Positions 39,242 to 47,279 of a DNA stretch of 64,000 nt are shown piece by piece (the stretch's first letter is position 1; every line of letters begins with the position of its first letter). The position numbers and the translations under genes are program-made. Source of the DNA: Lyngbya sp. PCC 8106 (GTDB lineage Bacteria > Cyanobacteriota > Cyanobacteriia > Cyanobacteriales > Microcoleaceae); the NCBI RefSeq assembly GCF_000169095.1, contig NZ_AAVU01000008.1, forward strand, positions 1 through 64,000, written 5' to 3'. Below the pieces are notes generated by a model. It searched no databases. It saw nothing but the letters and a program-made list of their open reading frames with translations, and was not told the DNA's origin.

Positions 39242-40708
39242 ATGTCGGGCTTTTCACAGTTTAAGTTAAGATTTAAAGAACAGTCAGGATTGCCTGTCGA
39301 TATGAATCCAGAATCCACATTACATCAACTCAAAACAGCACAGCCTAATGGTCAACTGCCTTCAAGCTTTGGAGTTTACTATAAAAACACCTTAGTGGCG
39401 CTGTGTCATGCCTTAGAAGACCACATTTTACAAACCTCTAATCCTGAACCCAACCAACAACCCCTGGTTTTAGTCACCTTCCAAGAAGGAAAGTGGTATT
39501 TACAAGAAGCCGAACGCTATTATGATCTAGCCCAATGTTGCCGTCACGTGGCGATCGCCGCTAAACCGGACAGCGGGTTTATTCAGCATCGCACGGGACA
39601 GTTGGAAAACGTCTCTTTGATCAACTTGAAAGATAGCGATCACTTGGCCGAAGAATGGAATTTGATCATTCTGGCACCAGGTTACACGGCGATGGTGTTG
39701 TGTCACGAACTCTCAGAGGAAGAATATCTCCCCCAGGGAAAACCGAAGAACGATTCCGAGCGGAAATTCTACGGGTTGTGGACGTTTGACTGCAACTTGG
39801 TTCGCAAGTCGGCGGAAATCTTAATTGATCGCATCGGACCCTACAACCCGGAGTTGGGCGACCGACTCCAGCAGCAGCACCAAGATATTCTCAAAACCAC
39901 CTGTCCGGCGGTTCCCGACTTGACCGGAGTGGTTTCCCGGATTGTGACTTATTTGCAAACCTCCCAGCAAGAACTGATCGCCGTCAACCGCCAAGCCCGG
40001 GAACTGCGAGAACTCGAAGGTCAAGCCAAGCGCGTTAGCCGTAATATTAACGCCAATAAATTACAAGCTTTTCTTCGCATGGCTCAACGAGTCGATGAAC
40101 GAGACAAAGACAACCCCTTTGCTTCCCTACAAGTCTCCGCTTTGTGTGAAACCATAGGTCAACTATTAGATTTACCCACGGTGAAGTTACGGCGTTTGCG
40201 TCTGGCGGGGTTACTATATCGCATTGGGTTGGCTTCCGCACCCCCAGAAGTCTTTACCCAAACCCCAGAAGAAATGGACGATGCAACTCACGCCTTCTGG
40301 AAAGAACGAGCCGCGATTGGAGCTAGACTATTAGAGGCGATGCCTGAAATTGCGATCGTTAGGGATGTTGTGGCTCATCATTTGGAACATTGGGATGGTA
40401 GCGGTAAACCTAATGGTCAACAGGGGGAAGAAATTAATATCAAAGCTCGCATTTTAGGATTAATTTCTTACTTCCAAGAATTGATTCAACCACGGGGAAA
40501 TCGTCCAGCATTGAGTTTGTCTGAAGCACTGGAAAAATGCCAAAAACTGAGCGGAACTCGCTTTGATCCTCAGTTAGTCGAGTCACTCAATACCATAGTT
40601 CGACTCTCAGAAATTGGTTTAATGCAGTTACCCGATCGACCCGCTCAACTCCCTAATGTCTGGTTAGAGGACAGCTCTCCTTTGGATCAGATTAAATCAA
40701 ATAGTTGA
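39242..40708 (+). CDS. DICT sensory domain protein with degenerate HD-GYP domain
   Basis: 488 residues. The N-terminal roughly 240 residues match the DICT sensory domain seen in cyanobacterial signalling proteins (FGVYYKNTLVALCHALEDHI; YLQEAERYYDLAQCCRHVAIAA; ERKFYGLWTFD). A short linker (VNRQARELRELEGQAKR) leads to an HD-GYP-like domain (about 270-470). The metal ligands HD of the LHDIG motif read LYRIG (near 324), the GYP motif reads DGSGKP (near 388), and the later vaDxyDA motif is SYFQEL. Canonical c-di-GMP phosphodiesterase activity is thus unlikely. HHLEHWDGSG keeps part of the pocket. It is probably a regulatory partner rather than an enzyme. Confidence 0.82.
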   Translation: MSGFSQFKLRFKEQSGLPVDMNPESTLHQLKTAQPNGQLPSSFGVYYKNTLVALCHALEDHILQTSNPEPNQQPLVLVTFQEGKWYLQEAERYYDLAQCCRHVAIAAKPDSGFIQHRTGQLENVSLINLKDSDHLAEEWNLIILAPGYTAMVLCHELSEEEYLPQGKPKNDSERKFYGLWTFDCNLVRKSAEILIDRIGPYNPELGDRLQQQHQDILKTTCPAVPDLTGVVSRIVTYLQTSQQELIAVNRQARELRELEGQAKRVSRNINANKLQAFLRMAQRVDERDKDNPFASLQVSALCETIGQLLDLPTVKLRRLRLAGLLYRIGLASAPPEVFTQTPEEMDDATHAFWKERAAIGARLLEAMPEIAIVRDVVAHHLEHWDGSGKPNGQQGEEINIKARILGLISYFQELIQPRGNRPALSLSEALEKCQKLSGTRFDPQLVESLNTIVRLSEIGLMQLPDRPAQLPNVWLEDSSPLDQIKSNS

Positions 40709-40743
40709 AGTTTGATCAATTAAGAAGTTTAGGAGTGACAAGA

Positions 40744-40800
40744 ATAAAGAGTTTAGAGCTTCTGAACTTCTCAAACTCCTCGAACTTCTAAACTCTTTAT
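40744..40800. repeat. 14-bp perfect inverted repeat overlapping the pentapeptide-gene start
   Basis: ATAAAGAGTTTAGA (40744-40757) is the exact reverse complement of TCTAAACTCTTTAT (40787-40800), and the AT of the start codon at 40799 lies in the right arm. The loop contains repeated GAACTTCT-type sequence. In RNA this would hide the 5' end of the reading frame. A heptad-like repeat origin is plausible. Confidence 0.6.
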
Positions 40801-41422
40801 GAATATTGATTTGAATGTTATGAATCTTGACCTAAGTGCTATTCGACGGGGAAAACTGAAAGAACTGACTTATGCGTACCTTGCGGGTGCCGACTTATCA
40901 GGCGCAGACTTAAGCAATGCAGATTTGTCTCAAGCCAATTTAACGGGTGTGAGTTTAACGGGGGCTAATTTACAAAGAGCAAAGTTACGCGCTAATTTAC
41001 GGGGGGCGGACTTAACAGGCACTAATTTAATCGGGGCAGACTTACGAAATGCTGATTTAAGAGGTGCGATTTTGTTGGATGCCGATGTCCGCGAAGCCAG
41101 TTTCGCTGGAGCGTTTTTAACGGGTGCGAGTTGTGGAGCGTTGGATCTCACGGGTGTTGATTTGCGAGGGGCTGATTTGCGAGGGGTTAGCCTATCTCAA
41201 GCTATTTTACAACAAGCAGACTTGAGAAATACGAATCTCTCAGGAGCAGATTTATCCCAAGCAGACTTAGAAGAAGCGAACCTTAGTGGTGCAGTTTTAC
41301 GGGGAACTAACTTAGAACGAGCGAACTTACTTTGTGCCATTGTCGAACAAACCCAATGGTTCGGAACTATTCTCGATGGGGCTTGTTTGGAAGGAACTCC
41401 CCTCGCCCTAAAACAGAGTTAG
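40799..41422 (+). CDS. Pentapeptide-repeat protein
   Basis: 207 residues made almost entirely of A(D/N)LXX pentapeptides (for example ADLSGADLSNADLSQANLTG) from about residue 30 to 200, which fold as a right-handed quadrilateral beta-helix. There is no signal peptide or membrane helix. Such proteins are very abundant in cyanobacteria and mostly of unknown role. The start could also be the Met at codon 8 (40820). The first ATG lies inside a hairpin and lacks a Shine-Dalgarno. The 3' end abuts the EF-G-like pseudogene fragment on the opposite strand. Confidence 0.85.
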   Translation: MNIDLNVMNLDLSAIRRGKLKELTYAYLAGADLSGADLSNADLSQANLTGVSLTGANLQRAKLRANLRGADLTGTNLIGADLRNADLRGAILLDADVREASFAGAFLTGASCGALDLTGVDLRGADLRGVSLSQAILQQADLRNTNLSGADLSQADLEEANLSGAVLRGTNLERANLLCAIVEQTQWFGTILDGACLEGTPLALKQS

Positions 41423-41429
41423 GGGCGTT

Positions 41430-41690
41430 CTTAACGGTTATTGAACCAATATTATTAACCGGGCGATAACAGGCAAACTCCATCGTAATTGAAGCCATTC
41501 CCGAAGTCAGCGATCGCAGTGGGTTAGAATAGCCAAACGTCTGCACTAACGACACTTCGGCTTGAATAATCAACTCCCCAAATTGAGGCGTATGACCCCA
41601 ACAATAACCCCAGACGTGCGGATAAATCGCCCTGAAGCAGTTCGGCATCAATTCAACCCTCAGCTTGGGAAAGATTGTTATTCAACCCCA
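41430..41690 (-). pseudogene. EF-G-like gene remnant, domain V fragment
   Basis: Minus-strand translation shows a degraded C-terminal domain of an elongation factor G paralogue. The landmarks lie in shifting frames: PKLRVEL (about 41680-41655), ELLQGDLSARLG (GDLxxRRG in EF-G), then a clean stretch ELIIQAEVSLVQTFGYSNPL and RSLTSGMASITMEFACYRPV, which matches the EF-G pattern VPLxEMFGYxxxLRSLTxGxxxxTMEFxxY. At least two frameshifts are needed. The matching domain II-III fragment lies at 44062-44405 on the same strand, with two RTX genes between. The match is from family knowledge and was not computed. Confidence 0.7.
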
Positions 41691-41735
41691 TTGGGTCGTA
41701 ACCTTCTTCCATACCTTTTCTTGACAAACAGTCTC

Positions 41736-42710
41736 TTAAACAAAGTCTTCTGCGTCAATCTGATTACTTGCTAGAACCGGGATAGCTGGGTTATCCCCAA
41801 TATTCCCATTGAGTACCGCCAGAAGTTGACCCGTCTGAGCCAGTCGAATTCCAACGTCTGTGGGAGCGTTTATCCAAGGTAGCTCTGAAATCTGGTTGAG
41901 AATATCGGCATCTGTTGAGAGTTCAGCGATCGCAAGGTCATCAAACGAGATACCCTCCGGCAGCATGAATTTATCAATGCCATCCTCAAAATCAGAGATC
42001 AGGTCAAAGGAAATATCAGACTGAACCTCCAACACAAATTCATCAGGCGTATCATCCCCTGGGAATGACGGGGCACCCCCTTCGGGCGGAATTCCCAAAT
42101 CCCCACCAATTAGAACGTCAAACCCGCTTCCTCCGGTCAATACATCTACCCCTGCCCCAGCTTGCAAATTGTCGTTTCCTTGATCTCCCCAAATCGAATC
42201 ATTTCCAGCCCCAGCAGTCAGATTGTCGTCGCCTTGGCCCCCATAAAGTAAATTGATTTCTAGTGGAAGACTCTCATCTCGAATAAAATCATCTCCTTCC
42301 CCACCTAAAATAGTGTCATTTCCCATTTGACCATCAATAGAATCCCCAGCGGTCTGACCAAACAGCAAATCATTTCCATCTCCGCCCCTTAATGCTTCGA
42401 CACCCACCCCGCCGTAGACAGTATCATCACCAAAACCTCCAGTGAAATTATCATCTCCTGAACCCCCATAAAATAGGGTTGTACCCAAACCAAATCCAGT
42501 AAATTCGTCACTGTCTTCTAAGCCAAATACAATTTTTGAGCCTTCGTCAAAGCTAAAGATAGTATCAATTGAAGCAGTTCCAATAAAGACACCAGAGCCA
42601 CGAAGTTCAACAGAACGACCCACTCCTTGAACTCCATCAGGAGGAAATAACGACAATGTTCCATCGGGATTTTGAATCTCTCCGTTTGGCAATGAAATGA
42701 TTGTAAGCAT
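41736..42710 (-). CDS. RTX-type calcium-binding repeat protein
   Basis: 324 residues. An N-terminal stretch (about 1-60) is followed by RTX nonapeptides GGSGDDNFTGG, GGDGNDLLFG, GGEGDDFI and GGQGDDNLTAGAGNDSIWG (about 75-200), which bind Ca2+ in a beta-roll. The C-terminal EFVLEVQSDISFDLISDFED and the FMLPEGISFDDL segment match the terminal module also seen in the giant protein and the S8 protein. There is no N-terminal signal peptide, which fits type I secretion through a C-terminal signal. The gene is convergent with nothing intact: 46 nt downstream lies the EF-G-like fragment. Specific function unknown. Confidence 0.82.
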   Translation of the reverse strand: MLTIISLPNGEIQNPDGTLSLFPPDGVQGVGRSVELRGSGVFIGTASIDTIFSFDEGSKIVFGLEDSDEFTGFGLGTTLFYGGSGDDNFTGGFGDDTVYGGVGVEALRGGDGNDLLFGQTAGDSIDGQMGNDTILGGEGDDFIRDESLPLEINLLYGGQGDDNLTAGAGNDSIWGDQGNDNLQAGAGVDVLTGGSGFDVLIGGDLGIPPEGGAPSFPGDDTPDEFVLEVQSDISFDLISDFEDGIDKFMLPEGISFDDLAIAELSTDADILNQISELPWINAPTDVGIRLAQTGQLLAVLNGNIGDNPAIPVLASNQIDAEDFV

Positions 42711-42919
42711 TTATGTTATCTATTAGATTATTAGAGTTCAAAAGATCTCTGGTATATTTTACAATCTTTATTTTAAGTTTAATAGAAAGTTAAGTAAATA
42801 CGATATTTTTTAAAAATTTTTTAGCTAAAAAATTTTTATCTTTCGTTTATAAAACCTCTGATACAATCCAAGTAAAGGAAAGAAAAATCCGCGAAAACCT
42901 TCAAATTAGGAGCAACATT

Positions 42920-43939
42920 ATGGCTGTTTTAATTGGAAACAATAATAGTGAAAAGATCCAAGGAGCGGCTGGGGATGATACCATCTACGGATTGGGAGGT
43001 AACGACAGTATAAACGGCGCAGGAGGTCGTGATTTAATATTTGGAAATGGGCAAAACGACTTATTGTTCGGATCTTCCGACCGAGATACTATGTTTGGTG
43101 GGCAAGGAAATGACAATATAGAAGGGTCAAGTGGTCGTGACGACTTGTATGGTGATAATGACAACGACACCTTGAATGGAGGTAGTGACACAGATACTTT
43201 CACAGGTGGAAGTGGCAGTGATTTATTTATACTTAGCACAACGGAGTTTGTTAACTACACCCGAGATTTCAACAGTAGCGAAGGTGATGATGTAGTTCTG
43301 ACCAATAGCCCTTTTGCACTTGTGGTGCCAGAATCTGATGTGATAGGCATTGAGTCCGTATCTGAATCTAGCTTCTCTGAAACCCCTTACGCAATAGAAT
43401 TAATCCGTCAGGGCGATCACCTGTTCTTAACTTCTTCATGGACTGAGGATTACGGCATACTTCGTGGAGCTGGAGAAGAGATTGAAAATATTCCTCAGTT
43501 GCTTTCCTCCGTTAATTTTAATGAAGTTCCGTTAATTGATCTGGCTCCGCCTGCGGATGAAGTAATCGAAGAAGATCCTTTAACAGAATTATCTGAATCT
43601 CGTTTTTTTCTAGAGCAAGAAATTCGTCGTACTGCACAACAAGAGGCTAATGGAACCTTAGATGAAAATGCACCTACCGTAGAAGATCTAGAAAGTGCCC
43701 TTGTTGAAATAAATGAACGCATTGCAGACTTTCAGAGTAATGAATTCGACTTGTTGAAGCCTCTCCAACCTGATTTCTCTCTCCCAAGCGAACGGGTTGT
43801 TATTCTAGAAATAGCAGATGTAGCTGTACTGAACAACACCTCTGCAACAGTTAACCTCACCGAAGATATGGGTACAATTGAAACCGAGGTGTTCACCGTA
43901 CCCGATGGATACTTCCAGTTCCAAAATAACCTAATGTGA
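42920..43939 (+). CDS. RTX-type calcium-binding repeat protein with unusual C-terminal region
   Basis: 339 residues. AGGAG at about 42907 precedes the ATG. RTX repeats are at the N-terminus (about 10-100: GAAGDDTIYGLGGNDSING, GGQGNDNIEG, GDNDNDTLNGG), followed by DLFILSTTEFVNYTRDFNSSEGDDVV. The remaining roughly 210 residues are acidic with a predicted helical pair (LTELSESRFFLEQEIRRTAQ and TVEDLESALVEINERIADFQ) and no recognised domain. It is divergent from the RTX gene at 41.7-42.7 kb, and the first half resembles its repeat region. Probably secreted, function unknown. Confidence 0.8.
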   Translation: MAVLIGNNNSEKIQGAAGDDTIYGLGGNDSINGAGGRDLIFGNGQNDLLFGSSDRDTMFGGQGNDNIEGSSGRDDLYGDNDNDTLNGGSDTDTFTGGSGSDLFILSTTEFVNYTRDFNSSEGDDVVLTNSPFALVVPESDVIGIESVSESSFSETPYAIELIRQGDHLFLTSSWTEDYGILRGAGEEIENIPQLLSSVNFNEVPLIDLAPPADEVIEEDPLTELSESRFFLEQEIRRTAQQEANGTLDENAPTVEDLESALVEINERIADFQSNEFDLLKPLQPDFSLPSERVVILEIADVAVLNNTSATVNLTEDMGTIETEVFTVPDGYFQFQNNLM

Positions 43940-44061
43940 CATACTCGACACAAGCGACTCTAAAGCCTGTGTGTAAGCCATAGTAATAGATTTAGCTTCG
44001 TTGACACTTGCTAATAGCCGCTCTTGAGTTAGCTTAAGTAAGTGTCAAGTCATAGCGTTTA

Positions 44062-44405
44062 ACGCGATTCTGAGTCAACGCCAACCCGAAAGGTGGGATC
44101 TTCTTTACCAAAACGGTTCAACGCTTTCGATAAACGGGCGATATCCTGTTGGCGCCGAGGAATAATCGCCAAAGTCACAACGGGTTCGGGTAAAAACATC
44201 CCCTCTAGGGAGATTAAGCGATGTTCTCCGCACTATCGCAATCTACCCCAATCAGAATAATTATATCTTCGGCGATCGCGGGGGTCGATATCCTCCTGTT
44301 TATTGGCGTGCATTCGTTTGAGTTGTTCGATCGCAATCGTTCCCCAGTTCGAGAATTATAGACTTGATCTCCGAGTTTGAGTGTTTTCGAGGAATCATCA
44401 GATTG
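44062..44405 (-). pseudogene. EF-G-like gene remnant, domains II-III fragment
   Basis: On the minus strand, segments LKLGDQVYNSRTGER, then IAIEQLKRMHANKQEDIDP, then AIAEDIIILIGVDCDS, then HRLISLEGMFLPEPVVTLAI and RLSKALNRFGKEDPTFRVGV appear in order. Three frameshifts are needed. They correspond to the end of domain II and domain III of an EF-G-type GTPase (compare the EF-G pattern FPxPVxxxAxxP...LxRxxxEDPxFRV). The reading breaks off after VDSESR near 44062 with a stop. The GTPase domain is absent upstream. It pairs with the domain V fragment at 41430-41690, and domain IV is missing. Confidence 0.72.
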
Positions 44406-45123
44406 GCTCCTACTTGAGCTTTTTTGCACTACATATATACTACATTTGTCCCAGTTCCGATTCCAGATTCTGAATAAAAACCCAATTTTTTGGGGCTGGC
44501 GGCCTCGGGCTTTGGGTTAGTGCTTTTTGAAAAGGAATCTCCGTAGAAATACTGAGTCTCAACAACAGTATATAGGGATTTTTAGTATTTTTATTCACTA
44601 ATTATTGATGTAATCCGAGAAAGCACTGACTGATTTTTGTTTTAAGTTGTAGCAAATTACTTTTCCACCAGTCAGTAATTTCACTGAAAATAAATTGATT
44701 CAATATTCAAAAGTTATATTCTGGTATTTTTACGGAGACTTTGATTTCATTTTTTATCAGAATAAATACGCAAATTTTGTTTGTAACTAGGCATAAAATA
44801 TCTCCATATTCATCTCCGTGTATTCGTTTTGACTCTCTTTTTTTTACTTTAATAGATCACTAAAGTTCAGTGGTATAACCGATGACAGACCCTAGAGTGA
44901 ACTGCAATAATTTAATTATGAAAGGTTAAAAAAGATACGGCAAGCCAATCACTCTATCTTTACAAAAACCTTTGATATTCCCGGACAACATTGAAAATTG
45001 CTGTCAACCTAAAAAGTTAATCAAATCAATCTAAATCGACCATAAAAGGCTAAGAATTAACTCATTTTTTCATATTAATTACTCAAACTAATTTACAAAA
45101 AATCAGCCCAGGAGATCGTCGTC
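44406..45123. other. Intergenic region upstream of the subtilase-like gene
   Basis: About 720 nt, AT-rich (especially after 44520). No gene, tRNA or repeat family was recognised. The only clear signal is AGGAG at 45110-45114, nine bases before the ATG at 45124. A long 5' leader or an unrecognised regulatory RNA cannot be excluded. Confidence 0.5.
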
Positions 45124-47046
45124 ATGTTTTCTAATCAACCCATTACCCGCTCAAATTCAGTCATTAGTCAAGGCGATGTTGCTCTCAATACAGAAGAAAT
45201 TCGTAATACACTCAACCTCGATGGTAGCGGTATTAAAATTGGGGTAATTTCTGATAGTTTTAACCGATTAAAAGATGGAGTAACCGCAGTAGATGACATC
45301 AGAAGTGGCGACCTACCAGGTATTGGAAATCCAGATGGTTATACAACTCCGGTACAAATTTTAAATGAAGGCTCTAAAGGTAAAGATGAAGGCCGAGCAA
45401 TGTTGCAAATCGTTCACGACATCGCACCGGGTTCTGAACTGATGTTTTATGGAGTTTCTAATAACGTAGAAATGGCTCAAGCTATTGATGCTTTAGCCGC
45501 AGCCGGAGCGGATATAATTGTCGATGATATGGGCTTTACCAATCAGCCCTTTTTCCAAGATGGAATTGCAGCACAAGCGGTTAATCGAGTTGTAGACCAA
45601 GGTGTTGTTTATTTCTCCGCCGCTGGAAACGATGGTCAACGCTCCTACGAATCAGAATTCAGCAACTCAGCGTCTACCTTCACTGTCAACGGAATCACCT
45701 ACGAAGCCCATGATTTTAATAGCGGAGCAGGTGTTGATATATTTAACCAATTTAACCTCGATGCAGGCAAGAAACTCGGACCATTAACACTACAATGGGA
45801 TGAACCCTTCGCCTCTGTGAATAATGGCTCAGGAGCAACCAGTGATTTAGATATCTTCATCGTTACAAAAGACTCTCTCAACCTGAGTGCAGATAATATT
45901 GTTGCTTCTAGCACCGATAGTAACGTCGGAGCAGACCCCCTCGAAACCTTTTCTTTTACCAATAATACCGATAGCAGCAAATTCTATGTTTTGATTGGTA
46001 AACGAGTAGAGTCCACTGAACCGAATCAAATCAAATACATCAGCTTTTCTAACGACGCAGACAACTTTGAGTATGGTTATAATAGTTCTACCGTTTTCGG
46101 ACATCCCAACGCAGAAAGTGCAATTACCATTGGAGCTACTGGCTACAACGACACTCCAGCATTTGGTACAAGTATTCCCAAAGCCAAGTCTACTTCTTCT
46201 GTCGGTGGAACCCCCATCTTAATTGCAGCAGATGGAACTCACCTAGAGAGTTCTCTAATTCGTCAAAAACCCAACTTACTCGCCACAGACGGCGTAAATA
46301 CCACCTTTTTCGGTGTGGATAATTCTTCTGATAGTGATGCGTTCCCCAACTTTAGCGGAACGTCTGCTGCTGCTCCCCACGCTGCGGGAGTTGCGGCTTT
46401 GATGTTACAAGCCGGAGGCGGTGCAGATTCTTTAACCCCTGGGGAAGTTCGGAGTATTCTCGAAGAAACTGCTCTGGATGCTGATTTTTCAGGGTTAGAC
46501 TTTAAAAGTGGTTCGGGTTTAATTCAAGCTTCGTCAGCAGTCGAATTAATTGCACCTCAGTTTGGGGGAGTAGCGGAAGATAATACAGCCATTACTCGGG
46601 TTTCTCGGGATGCAAACAATGATATGGTGGGTACAGTAGAAGATGATATTCTCACAGGAAGCACGGGGTCTGATGTTCTTCTCGGCGCTCAAGGCAATGA
46701 CCAACTGTTAGGGGAAGCCGGAGATGATGCGCTCTACGGGGGTCAAGGAAATGATATTTTACTCGGACGACAAGGCAACGATATTTTAAGTGGAAATTTA
46801 GGCGATGATGTTTTGATTGGTGGAAAAGGAAATGACCGCTTTGATTTAGGTTTAGAAGCGGGTGTCGATGTGATTAAAGACTTTACGCCTGGAGAAGATA
46901 TTATCGGTTTGAGTGATGGCTTGGTTTTCACCGATTTAACGCTCAGTTTCCACAATGGCGCAACTCTCATCGCAGCTCAAAATCAAGTCCTGGCGACAGT
47001 AGATGGGTTACATTCTCTGAGTGAACAGAATTTTGTTTCTCTCTAA
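45124..47046 (+). CDS. Subtilase-family (S8-like) protein with C-terminal RTX repeats
   Basis: 640 residues. Subtilase landmarks: Asp44 in GVISDSF, oxyanion Asn in FSAAGNDG (about 164-171) and Ser414 in SGTSAAAPHAAGVAALM. At the place of the catalytic His of subtilisins (HGTxxA) the sequence reads KDEGRAMLQIVHDIAPG with Glu89, a replacement also characteristic of sedolisins, so the active site is non-standard or inactive. A long insertion with SDLDIFIVTKDS lies between. RTX repeats (GAQGNDQLLGEAGDDALYGG; about 515-570) and a C-terminal DVIKDFTPGEDIIGLSDGL module follow. There is no classical signal peptide, so type I secretion is likely. Possible extracellular protease or binding protein. Confidence 0.84.
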   Translation: MFSNQPITRSNSVISQGDVALNTEEIRNTLNLDGSGIKIGVISDSFNRLKDGVTAVDDIRSGDLPGIGNPDGYTTPVQILNEGSKGKDEGRAMLQIVHDIAPGSELMFYGVSNNVEMAQAIDALAAAGADIIVDDMGFTNQPFFQDGIAAQAVNRVVDQGVVYFSAAGNDGQRSYESEFSNSASTFTVNGITYEAHDFNSGAGVDIFNQFNLDAGKKLGPLTLQWDEPFASVNNGSGATSDLDIFIVTKDSLNLSADNIVASSTDSNVGADPLETFSFTNNTDSSKFYVLIGKRVESTEPNQIKYISFSNDADNFEYGYNSSTVFGHPNAESAITIGATGYNDTPAFGTSIPKAKSTSSVGGTPILIAADGTHLESSLIRQKPNLLATDGVNTTFFGVDNSSDSDAFPNFSGTSAAAPHAAGVAALMLQAGGGADSLTPGEVRSILEETALDADFSGLDFKSGSGLIQASSAVELIAPQFGGVAEDNTAITRVSRDANNDMVGTVEDDILTGSTGSDVLLGAQGNDQLLGEAGDDALYGGQGNDILLGRQGNDILSGNLGDDVLIGGKGNDRFDLGLEAGVDVIKDFTPGEDIIGLSDGLVFTDLTLSFHNGATLIAAQNQVLATVDGLHSLSEQNFVSL

Positions 47047-47279
47047 TCTGTCTGATTGTAATCGAGATCAACTCCAATTATTAATCTTCAGAAATTTTGT
47101 TTACCCCAAAACAGTCTACTTTCTCCACTAATATCATGTCCGCCCAAACAGTCATTATTCCCCTGTGCCTTGCAACCTTCCTCCTTCCCTTCTGACTTCT
47201 GCCCTCTGCCTGATCTCCAGCAATAGTGTAAGTATTCCATCGAGAGCAATTGCCGCTTGTGCAAAGTTCATATTAAAAA
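47047..47279. other. Intergenic region with CCTTCT-type short tandem repeats
   Basis: The convergent gap of 233 nt contains a pyrimidine-rich run at about 47155-47215 (CTTCCTCCTTCCCTTCTGACTTCTG-like) of the same class seen at 39.0 kb. No U-tailed hairpin was found for either gene. Confidence 0.5.
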
